Source: WVZH01 sp034430425 (lineage in GTDB: Bacteria > Chloroflexota > Anaerolineae > Anaerolineales > E44-bin32). Taken from it: 5,444 nt of DNA. The position numbers were made by a program, and so were the translations under genes. The stretch is from positions 1 to 5,444 of the forward strand of contig DAOUEK010000114.1 in assembly GCA_034430425.1 (NCBI GenBank), written 5' to 3'. Positions 1-4,775 of this stretch are shown here, piece after piece. Below the pieces are notes generated by a model. It saw only the letters and a program-made list of their open reading frames with translations. It searched no databases and was not told where the DNA came from. How positions within the stretch are numbered: the first letter of the stretch is position 1; the number at the start of each line of letters is the position of its first letter.

Positions 1-9
1 CTGAGAGGT

Positions 10-399
10 ATGATTGATGTTGTTGTTGGTGGCATAGTTGGATTCTTTGTCTATCGTATCCAGAAACGACGAGACAAGTCTAAAGAGGCCGTGCTTCTCA
101 TTCTAGCCATGAGGCGAACCGAAGGAGTAAATATTCGAAATATTGGAGAGAGGAAACAGTTTGATGAGGATGGTCTTGAAAAATGGAAAGAAGTAGTCAG
201 GTTGTGGGAAAATAATCTCTTCGAATGGGCAGACGAGCTCTCATATGTTGAGAGTGAACGATTGAGGACTCTCGACAGGGTAAACCCCCTCCCATATCGA
301 AACATTCTTAATCAAGAACAAAGAAGAATTCTCAGAAACCTGAGTGAGAGACTCAAAAGACTCGATAAATTGCTTGAAAAGCACTCACCTACAGGTTAG
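10..399 (+). CDS. Hypothetical small membrane-anchored protein, possibly 5'-partial
   Basis: I do not recognise this 129-residue protein. Residues 2-15 are hydrophobic (VVVGGIVGFFVY) and are followed by a basic cluster, RIQKRRDK at 16-23, so a single N-terminal membrane segment with the rest in the cytoplasm is likely. Residues 25-129 are rich in Lys, Arg, Glu and Leu and look mostly helical. The last part (about 101-124) could form a short amphipathic or coiled helix. There are no cysteines and no catalytic motif. The start is uncertain: the only purine-rich stretch (GAGAGG, 3-8) is one base from the ATG, too close for a normal ribosome binding site. The reading frame is also open to base 1, so the gene may begin before the window. 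Base composition differs from the rest: bases 1-60 are 40% G+C and bases 181-240 are 43%, against 60-70% in sampled rows of downstream genes. This hints at acquired DNA. Confidence 0.6.
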   Translation: MIDVVVGGIVGFFVYRIQKRRDKSKEAVLLILAMRRTEGVNIRNIGERKQFDEDGLEKWKEVVRLWENNLFEWADELSYVESERLRTLDRVNPLPYRNILNQEQRRILRNLSERLKRLDKLLEKHSPTG

Positions 400-450
400 A
401 CTCGGTTAAGGGGACTCAATCATAGGTTCCGTCAACTTCTCACTGAATCA

Positions 451-520
451 CATCCCCACAACACCCACAGTAAATTCCCTTCCCCCTCGACAACCCCCCT
501 TCCGCCACTCCCAGCCTTTC
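451..520 (-). other. C-rich/G-rich strand-asymmetric tract, possible G-quadruplex on minus strand
   Basis: The plus strand has 38 C and 4 G across these 70 bases, with C runs at 454-457, 464-466, 477-479, 482-486, 494-499 and 510-512. Read on the minus strand these are G runs. The last four are separated by 2, 7 and 10 bases, which is loose but compatible with a G-quadruplex. No function can be assigned from the sequence alone. Confidence 0.3.
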
Positions 521-548
521 CTGGCGCCACCTGGACCCAATTAAAGGC

Positions 549-590
549 ACGTGACCAGCTGCCATTACAGAGGGCGCCAGCTGGCCACGT
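549..590. repeat. Inverted repeat / hairpin 1 (13-bp arms, one mismatch)
   Basis: ACGTGACCAGCTG (549-561) pairs with CAGCTGGCCACGT (578-590) at 12 of 13 positions; the mismatch is A554 with C585. The spacer is 16 bases. The right arm overlaps a perfect 10-base palindrome, GCCAGCTGGC (576-585). There is no T-run after it, so it is not a typical terminator. Confidence 0.6.
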
Positions 591-602
591 CCTGGAGGTT
601 TT

Positions 603-638
603 GGCCATGGCGCCGCCGCGCGCGAGTACGCCATGGCC
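603..638. repeat. Inverted repeat / hairpin 2 (perfect 10-bp arms)
   Basis: GGCCATGGCG (603-612) is the exact reverse complement of CGCCATGGCC (629-638). The spacer is 16 bases, the same length as in the inverted repeat just upstream, and is very GC-rich with alternating CG. No T-run follows on either strand, so intrinsic termination is unlikely. It could be a protein-binding palindrome or part of a structured RNA. Confidence 0.6.
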
Positions 639-659
639 TAGCGAAATGAAAAGGAACAA

Positions 660-686
660 CCGCTAAGGCACGGGTGCCTTTCGCGG
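660..686. repeat. Inverted repeat / hairpin 3
   Basis: CCGC (660-663) pairs with GCGG (683-686), and AAGGCA (665-670) pairs with TGCCTT (675-680). The loop is CGGG, with a small internal loop (T664 against T681-C682). Only three Ts fall at the end of the inner stem and C/G follows, so a terminator role is weak. Confidence 0.5.
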
Positions 687-693
687 ATGACCC

Positions 694-742
694 CTGACGA
701 TCGAAGCGCCGTACTCCACTCCGGAGGTCGCTTCGAAGTCAG
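694..742. repeat. Inverted repeat / hairpin 4 (5 + 8 bp arms)
   Basis: CTGAC (694-698) pairs with GTCAG (738-742), and TCGAAGCG (701-708) pairs perfectly with CGCTTCGA (729-736). The two helices are separated by a small internal loop (G699-A700 against A737). Inside the 20-base loop, CTCC (714-717) can pair with GGAG (723-726). This is the longest stem in the region, 13 bp in all. Confidence 0.6.
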
Positions 743-772
743 TTGTTGTAATCGCGATCTCATCGGGTAAGC

Positions 773-812
773 ATTGGCATTTCTCCCACTTTGGTGGAGA
801 ATAGAATGCAAT
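773..812 (+). promoter_or_regulatory. Leader hairpin 5 immediately upstream of the lipoprotein RBS
   Basis: ATTG (773-776) pairs with CAAT (809-812), and CATT (778-781) pairs with AATG (805-808), with G777 bulged. Inside this, TCTCC-AC (782-789, C787 bulged) pairs with GT-GGAGA (794-800), closing a TTTG loop. The structure ends four bases before the GGGGAGG ribosome binding site of the lipoprotein gene. If transcribed, it would sit in the 5' leader, where it could stabilise the mRNA or affect translation. A regulatory role is inference. Confidence 0.45.
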
Positions 813-816
813 AAAC

Positions 817-823
817 GGGGAGG
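817..823 (+). promoter_or_regulatory. Ribosome binding site deciding the GTG start of the lipoprotein gene
   Basis: GGGGAGG lies five bases before the GTG at 829. This supports GTG as the real start, and the start gives a complete signal peptide. Confidence 0.75.
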
Positions 824-828
824 CAGGT

Positions 829-1872
829 GTGCGGCGTTTCCTGACAGTATTGATCTTCACCATGATCGTTGGCCTGTTACTCGCGGCGTGTGAGTTTACG
901 GACACCCCGCGCGCTCCGGCAGGATCGATCTACGACACGCCCACGCCCTACACGCCGTTCCCCGGCGAGACGCCGCTTTCGACGCTCACGCCCACGATCG
1001 AAGAACCCATGCCCGAGCCGGCGGCAGCAACGGAGCAGCCCGAGTCATGCACGCCCGATTCCGAATTTGTGGCCGACATCACCATCCCGGATGGGACGCT
1101 GATCAGGCCCGGGGACAGCTTTACCAAGACCTGGCGCATCCAAAACGACGGCACCTGCACCTGGAACGGGGAATACACCTGGGAGCAGCGCGATGTCGAG
1201 GGCGGCCAGCTGCTTGCCAGGGAACCGGTGATGCCGATTCCAATGACCGTTCTCCCTGGGGAGACGCTGGAGATCAGCGTCGAACTCAAGCTGCATCCCG
1301 ATGCGCCGCTGGGCAGCGAGCAGATCGCCCGCTTCCAGATGCGCAGTCCCTCCGGTGCGTTCTTCGGCACGCATCCCTTCACCGTAATCTTCGCTGCACT
1401 CGGCAGCGGGGTGTGCCCGATCGGAACGGGCGAGCTGCTGCCCTACATTAACTTGAGCGACCACTACTGTTTCCTCTATCCCAAAGACCACACCACGCAC
1501 GTCGGCCAGGACGGAACGCACTACGCCAGTAAGCCTGCGCCGCCTGGGTCGACGGAGGAAATGATGCCAACCGTGGGCATCCAGAACAAAGGCAGCACGG
1601 GCGGATTGAGCCTGCAGGATTGGGCTGCTCAGGAAATCAGTGCGGCAGAAGCGCCCGGCAGCCCGGCGAGCACCTTCAGCCTGAGCGTGGGAGACAAAGA
1701 CGCCATCGCAACCGACGATCTGCCGGGGATCACCACAACGCGTGTGGTCTATGTGGTGCACAGCGGTGACGGGTTCGTGATTTTTATCGTCCCGCTTGAC
1801 GGCCCGTACGGCGCAGAGACGCTCGATCTCTGGGAGACGATGCGTGATTCGTTCGTCTTTTTCTCGCCCTGA
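829..1872 (+). CDS. Lipoprotein with NBR1-type Ig-like domain
   Basis: This 347-residue protein is secreted and lipid-anchored. Residues 1-20 form a signal peptide with Arg2-Arg3 and a hydrophobic core, ending in a lipobox L18-A19-A20-C21, so Cys21 should carry the lipid. Residues 22-75 are a Thr/Pro/Glu-rich, low-complexity linker. Residues 80-190 match the Ig-like domain first described in human NBR1 and common in bacterial surface proteins. The recognisable pieces are KTWRIQNDGTCTW (100-112), an LPGET turn (142-146) and a terminal FTVIF strand (184-188). Residues 196-347 form a second globular part that I cannot name, with Cys196 and Cys214 and beta-strand-like segments (RVVYVV, GFVIFIVPL) near the end. 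It probably displays a binding or structural domain at the cell surface; the ligand is unknown. Row 901-960 is 70% G+C, in contrast to the preceding gene. The next gene starts 51 bases downstream. Confidence 0.85.
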   Translation: MRRFLTVLIFTMIVGLLLAACEFTDTPRAPAGSIYDTPTPYTPFPGETPLSTLTPTIEEPMPEPAAATEQPESCTPDSEFVADITIPDGTLIRPGDSFTKTWRIQNDGTCTWNGEYTWEQRDVEGGQLLAREPVMPIPMTVLPGETLEISVELKLHPDAPLGSEQIARFQMRSPSGAFFGTHPFTVIFAALGSGVCPIGTGELLPYINLSDHYCFLYPKDHTTHVGQDGTHYASKPAPPGSTEEMMPTVGIQNKGSTGGLSLQDWAAQEISAAEAPGSPASTFSLSVGDKDAIATDDLPGITTTRVVYVVHSGDGFVIFIVPLDGPYGAETLDLWETMRDSFVFFSP

Positions 1873-1911
1873 AAGCAGGCAAGGCGGCTGCGGGTAGCCA
1901 ATATTTATAAT

Positions 1912-1918
1912 GAGGTGA
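1912..1918 (+). promoter_or_regulatory. Ribosome binding site deciding the yjbQ start
   Basis: GAGGTGA lies five bases before ATG 1924. An in-frame GTG at 1915 falls inside this motif, so it is very unlikely to be the start even though it gives a frame three residues longer. Confidence 0.75.
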
Positions 1919-1923
1919 AGTGT

Positions 1924-2322
1924 ATGCAGACGATAGCAGTACGCACGAGTGCGCGTGACCAAATGCTGGAGATCACGGACGAGGTTCAGGCCTGTGTACG
2001 TGAGGCAGATATTTCCAACGGGATGGTCGTGGTTTTCGTGCCGCACACCACGGCGGGCATCACGATCAACGAAAACGCCGACCCGACGACCGAGGCGGAT
2101 ATCATCGATGACCTCGATCGTCTGATCCCCTGGCACCAGCCTTATTACCGCCATATGGAAGGCAACAGCGCGGCGCACCTCAAGGCCAGCCTGATGGGCT
2201 CCTGCGTGCACGTCATCCTGCAGAGTGGCCGGCTGGTGCTGGGCACCTGGCAGGGGATCTTCTTCTGCGAGTTCGATGGCCCCCGGAACCGGAAGGTTCA
2301 CGTGCAAATCACGTCCGGATAG
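1924..2322 (+). CDS. yjbQ: YjbQ/UPF0047 family protein (secondary thiamine-phosphate synthase family)
   Basis: This 132-residue protein covers the whole length normal for the YjbQ (UPF0047) family. Three family blocks are plain: PHTTAGITINENAD (40-53), HMEGNSAAHLKASLMG (77-92) and GTWQGIFFCEFDGPR (107-121). They carry conserved His41, Glu50, His77 and His85, which are likely to line a small-molecule or metal site. Family members are small soluble proteins; E. coli YjbQ has a weak thiamine-phosphate synthase activity, and the true physiological role is not settled. It lies 51 bases after the lipoprotein gene on the same strand, so co-transcription is possible, but nothing links the two functionally. 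I chose ATG 1924 because of the ribosome binding site at 1912-1918. Confidence 0.92.
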   Translation: MQTIAVRTSARDQMLEITDEVQACVREADISNGMVVVFVPHTTAGITINENADPTTEADIIDDLDRLIPWHQPYYRHMEGNSAAHLKASLMGSCVHVILQSGRLVLGTWQGIFFCEFDGPRNRKVHVQITSG

Positions 2323-2356
2323 TTGGCGAGATGATGAAATGGACTAAATGATTATG

Positions 2357-2386
2357 ATACGATCCCAAAATCGTGTACTGCTTTTT
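2357..2386 (+). terminator. Weak candidate intrinsic terminator after yjbQ
   Basis: ACGAT (2359-2363) pairs with ATCGT (2370-2374), extendable by one G-U and one A-U pair, around a six-base loop. A run of five Ts follows at 2382-2386. The stem is short and AT-rich, and the T-run starts several bases after it, so termination would be inefficient at best. Confidence 0.3.
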
Positions 2387-2620
2387 ATCCCTCTGGCGTT
2401 CATTGGATTGAAATTTTCTGGTCGAGTGAGAGGTTAATTACGTTGCCTCGCCCCAGTAAGGGACGGAATCAACGTCATTGTGCACGGCAGAGAGCGTCCT
2501 CGATAGAAATTATCTATACCCCTCGATTGAAAAATTGAAGACATTTTGTGACGGAATTCACTAACGGGCGCGCCGAATGACCGGTAGACTGTGCTTGGTT
2601 TGTTATCCGCGCACAGCGCA

Positions 2621-2682
2621 GGCATGACAATAATGCCCGCTGGCTTACAGGAACGGCAGGGCCACAACGAGTGGCAAGCCGG
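2621..2682 (+). promoter_or_regulatory. Structured leader of the tusA operon (candidate cis-regulatory RNA)
   Basis: A small hairpin, GGCAT (2621-2625) with ATGCC (2633-2637), comes first. Next, CTGGCTT (2640-2646) pairs with AAGCCGG (2676-2682), including one G-U. Directly stacked on it, GCCAC (2661-2665) pairs with GTGGC (2671-2675) around an AACGA loop. This leaves a 14-base one-sided bulge (2647-2660). The structure ends five bases before the ribosome binding site. CATGAC (2623-2628) is also complementary to GTCATG (2692-2697), which would bring the start region into an alternative pairing. It matches no riboswitch class I know. Confidence 0.35.
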
Positions 2683-2686
2683 ATAC

Positions 2687-2693
2687 AGGAGGT
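2687..2693 (+). promoter_or_regulatory. Ribosome binding site deciding the tusA start
   Basis: AGGAGGT is a near-perfect anti-16S match. It is four bases from ATG 2698 but only one base from ATG 2695, so ATG 2698 is preferred. The in-frame GTG at 2671 lies upstream of this site and inside the leader stem, so it is unlikely to be used. Confidence 0.75.
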
Positions 2694-2697
2694 CATG

Positions 2698-2952
2698 ATG
2701 TCTGAAGGAAATTTGGATAACGTGGAAGTCGCCAAGGTCGTCGATGCGCGCAGCAGCGCCTGCCCAGGTCCACTGCTCGAGGCCAAGAAAGCCATTGGTG
2801 CCGTTAAGGTAAACGAAGTCCTGGAGATCTGGTCCGGGGATCCACGCACCAAAGAGGACATCCCCCGCTGGGCGACGAAAGTCGGACACGAATTTCTGGG
2901 CGTATTGGATGCCGAGGGGTATGATCGCATTCTCGTCAAGCGTTTGAAGTAA
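2698..2952 (+). CDS. tusA: TusA-family sulfurtransferase (sulfur carrier protein)
   Basis: This 84-residue protein is a TusA/SirA/YedF-type sulfur carrier of normal length. The family signature is at 16-30: DARSSACPGPLLEAK, with the CPxP motif at 22-25. Cys22, the only cysteine, should carry the persulfide. The second family block is GDPRTKEDIPRWATKVGHEF (47-66). Proteins of this family accept sulfane sulfur and pass it to partners in tRNA thiolation, molybdenum cofactor supply or dissimilatory sulfur metabolism. Here the gene leads a tight run with MvhD-like and HdrA-like genes and ends 11 bases before the next start. This points to a role in energy metabolism of sulfur compounds rather than tRNA modification. 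That reading rests on context; the Cys and fold assignment rest on sequence. Confidence 0.93.
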   Translation: MSEGNLDNVEVAKVVDARSSACPGPLLEAKKAIGAVKVNEVLEIWSGDPRTKEDIPRWATKVGHEFLGVLDAEGYDRILVKRLK

Positions 2953-2963
2953 AGGTATCCGCC

Positions 2964-3392
2964 ATGGAGACATCGACGAAGCCCAAGATCATGATCTTGG
3001 CATCATTATCGGGCGGTTATGCCGGAGCGGATTCGGTCGGACAGGCGCATCGGGATTACGCCGCGAATACGTACATCCTGCCCGTGCGATCACCGGCGAT
3101 GTTTTCACCGGATTTTTACCTGCAAGCCTTCGAAGAAGGAATTGACGCCATCATCGTGATGTACAGCGGCACCGACTGTCCTTATGAAGGGGCGGCGGAT
3201 GTGACCGCGAAACGCATCAACGAAACCTATCCCCTCATGAAAGAGCGGGGTATCGACACGCGGCGTCTGAAGCTCGTGGCGATCTGCACGGTGTGCACCG
3301 ATTCATTCATGCGCGAAATCCAGCGTATGAACGATGTACTCGCCGAAATAGGCACCGTGGCGAGCGAAGTATCAAAACAACCTGTTCATTAA
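2964..3392 (+). CDS. Divergent MvhD/FlpD-family (hydrogenase iron-sulfur delta subunit-like) protein
   Basis: This 142-residue cytoplasmic protein has the length and landmarks of MvhD, the small [2Fe-2S] subunit that passes electrons to HdrA in hydrogenase- or formate-linked complexes. The landmarks are YAGADSVG (19-26), SPDFYLQAFEEGIDAIIV (48-65), SGTDCPY (68-74) and RGIDTRRLKL (95-104). From memory of the family, a CC-x-x-C group precedes YAGAD, a Cys lies in the RVMCSG strand, and a GCHxGDCHY motif follows. Here the matching positions are Ala13, Ser14, Gly17, Ser43 and Tyr67; only Cys72 remains. The other cysteines, Cys108 and Cys111, form an ICTVC motif where the family usually has none. 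A normal [2Fe-2S] site is therefore doubtful. It may be a persulfide- or disulfide-handling relative working with TusA, or a structural subunit. AAAGG (2951-2955) precedes ATG 2964 by eight bases. The next start is 39 bases on. Confidence 0.75.
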   Translation: METSTKPKIMILASLSGGYAGADSVGQAHRDYAANTYILPVRSPAMFSPDFYLQAFEEGIDAIIVMYSGTDCPYEGAADVTAKRINETYPLMKERGIDTRRLKLVAICTVCTDSFMREIQRMNDVLAEIGTVASEVSKQPVH

Positions 3393-3420
3393 TCCAGATC
3401 AAATGATGCACGTGACGGAA

Positions 3421-3424
3421 AGGG
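3421..3424 (+). promoter_or_regulatory. Ribosome binding site deciding the first hdrA-like start
   Basis: AGGG (in GGAAAGGG, 3417-3424) is seven bases from ATG 3432 but only one base from the in-frame GTG at 3426. ATG 3432 is therefore the better start. Confidence 0.6.
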
Positions 3425-3431
3425 TGTGAGT

Positions 3432-4775
3432 ATGGCCCGAGAAAAAATCAGCGTGGACGTGATGGTCGTCGGAGGTGGGATCGCGGGCATGCAAACGGCG
3501 TTAGACCTCGCCGACCAGGATTTTCAAGTTGCACTTGTGGAGAAAGAGCCCAGCATTGGCGGGAAGATGATCGCGTTGAGCAAGGTCTTCCCAACGCTGG
3601 ACTGCTGCAGCTGTATCACTACCCCGAAGATGTCTGCGGTGGCGCATCATGAGAACATCCACTTGATGACTTACACCGAGGTGCAGTCCATATCCAGGGA
3701 TGCAGGACGGTTTCAAGCCCAGCTGATCAAGCATCCGCGTTATGTGGATGAGGACCTTTGCACCGGGTGCAGGCAGTGCGAGTATGCCTGTCCGATTGAT
3801 TTGCCGGCTGCCTTCGACCTGGGATACGGCGCGCACCGTGCGGTCCGGGTTCCATTCTCCACGGCGATTCCGCAGTACGCCGTCCTGGATATCGAGCATT
3901 GCTTGCTCTGCGGGAAGTGTGAGAAAGCCTGCCCCGTCTCGGCGATCGATTTCAGCCAGACCGCGCAGTCGATCGAGATGGATGCCGGTGCTATTGTGCT
4001 GGCTACCGGCTTCGAGATCACACCCCGTGATGCCAAAGCGGAGTACGGCGGCGGAGAATTCCCCAATGTGATCGACGCTCTGTTCATGGAACGATTGCTC
4101 GCCCCGACGGGCCCTTACGGGCACGTCTTGCGGCCGGGCGACGGCAAGGAACCGGAGTCGATCGCATACGTGCAGTGCGCGGGCTCGCGCGACTGTACGC
4201 TGGGTGTGGAATACTGTTCTCGCATTTGCTGCATGTATGCCATCAAGCAAGCCCAACTGCTTTCGGGAGCTTTGCCGTTGGCGGATATCACTATTTATTA
4301 CATGGACATCCGCACCTTTGGCAAGGGATACGAACAGTTCTATAAAAACGCCGAAGCGATGGGCATTGAATTCATCAAAGGCAAGGTTTCCAAGATCACG
4401 CAGGATGAAGAACAGAATCCGGTCGTGCACGTGGAGATGGTGGATATGACTCCACGCTTGCTCCATAACACCCACGACCTGGTGGTGCTCTCTGTGGGTA
4501 TGCTGCCCAAGTACGATCCTGCGTCGATCTACGGCGTCACGACGGCGGATGATGGTTTCATTGAATCACCGTTTGCCAACATGACCCCCATGTTGACCAA
4601 TCAGCCCGGTATTTTCGCTACAGGAGCGGCGATAGGACCGATGGACATCGTCGACAGCATCATCATGGCGAGTGCCTGCGCGGTGGAAACCTCCGCCTAC
4701 CTGCGCAGTAATGGAAAGAAACACATTTCCGCCTCGAAGAAACAAAGTTCGAAAAAGGAAAAGCTCCATGCCTGA
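3432..4775 (+). CDS. hdrA: HdrA-like FAD/iron-sulfur oxidoreductase, short form without N-terminal HdrA domain
   Basis: This 447-residue flavoprotein belongs to the HdrA family (heterodisulfide reductase subunit A). Numbering is from ATG 3432. The FAD-binding loop VGGGIAG is at 13-19, with Glu37 ending the second strand. GGKM (43-46) follows, then the HdrA-type motif FPTLDCCSC (53-61) with Cys58, 59 and 61. An inserted ferredoxin domain has two [4Fe-4S] motifs: Cys110, 113, 116, 120 and Cys157, 160, 163, 167, each ending in CP. YVQCAGSRD (247-255) and YCSRICCMYAIK (261-272) are further HdrA-typical cysteine blocks. GIFATGAAIGPMDIVDS (393-409) closes the flavin domain. A Lys/Ser-rich tail (428-447) replaces the C-terminal ferredoxin domain of methanogen HdrA, which is about 650 residues, and the N-terminal CxC-type domain is also missing. 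QmoA is the main alternative, but the FPTLDCCSC motif is more HdrA-like. Its end overlaps the next gene by eight bases. Confidence 0.9.
   Translation: MAREKISVDVMVVGGGIAGMQTALDLADQDFQVALVEKEPSIGGKMIALSKVFPTLDCCSCITTPKMSAVAHHENIHLMTYTEVQSISRDAGRFQAQLIKHPRYVDEDLCTGCRQCEYACPIDLPAAFDLGYGAHRAVRVPFSTAIPQYAVLDIEHCLLCGKCEKACPVSAIDFSQTAQSIEMDAGAIVLATGFEITPRDAKAEYGGGEFPNVIDALFMERLLAPTGPYGHVLRPGDGKEPESIAYVQCAGSRDCTLGVEYCSRICCMYAIKQAQLLSGALPLADITIYYMDIRTFGKGYEQFYKNAEAMGIEFIKGKVSKITQDEEQNPVVHVEMVDMTPRLLHNTHDLVVLSVGMLPKYDPASIYGVTTADDGFIESPFANMTPMLTNQPGIFATGAAIGPMDIVDSIIMASACAVETSAYLRSNGKKHISASKKQSSKKEKLHA

Larger units (their letters stand above)
400..828. other. 429-base intergenic region with C-rich tract and hairpin series
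   Basis: No convincing gene lies here on either strand; the short open frames on the minus strand have no recognisable protein features. The left part (451-520) is strongly C-rich on the plus strand, with 38 C and only 4 G in 70 bases. The right part (549-812) contains five inverted repeats in succession, listed separately. GGCGCC occurs three times, at 523-528, 573-578 and 609-614. I see no promoter with correct spacing: TTGGCA (774-779) and TAGAAT (802-807) resemble -35 and -10 boxes but are 22 bases apart. Confidence 0.6.
2323..2697. other. 375-base intergenic region upstream of the sulfur/Hdr operon
   Basis: No convincing gene is seen. A long minus-strand frame that crosses this stretch is largely antisense to tusA and shows no protein family features. 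The region holds a weak terminator-like hairpin near its left end (2357-2386), and at 2511-2516 a TATCTA sequence that resembles a -10 box but has no suitable -35. Its right end folds into structured leader elements (2621-2682). The promoter of the downstream operon must lie here or be of a type I cannot recognise. Confidence 0.55.

Noticed and set aside
603..638. Perfect GC-rich inverted repeat as an intrinsic terminator of the first gene
   Set aside because: No T-run follows the stem on either strand, and it lies more than 200 bases after the stop codon.
774..807. TTGGCA and TAGAAT as a promoter for the lipoprotein gene
   Set aside because: The two boxes are 22 bases apart, beyond the usual 15-19, and both lie within the arms of a hairpin that explains the sequence as well.
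1906..1911. Perfect TATAAT sequence before yjbQ
   Set aside because: There is no -35 box at normal distance (1883-1888 is GGCGGC), and transcription from it would begin within or after the ribosome binding site. It is more likely a chance AT-rich spacer.
1045..2307. 420-residue open frame on the minus strand
   Set aside because: It is antisense to the lipoprotein and yjbQ genes, both of which have clear protein families, and to the gap between them. Its translation is rich in His and Arg with no domain, as expected of a shadow frame in GC-rich DNA.
2434..2973. 179-residue open frame on the minus strand covering part of the middle gap
   Set aside because: Half of it is antisense to tusA and the rest has no recognisable motif. 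It would also end inside a region that folds as a leader for the plus-strand operon.
3501..4475. 324-residue open frame on the minus strand
   Set aside because: It lies entirely within the first hdrA-like gene, whose motifs are unmistakable. The antisense product shows no family features.
3432..4775. Assignment as QmoA
   Set aside because: The length fits QmoA, but the FPTLDCCSC motif, the inserted ferredoxin with two full CxxCxxCxxxCP motifs and the CxGSRD...YCSRxCCMY block fit HdrA better. QmoA is kept only as an alternative.
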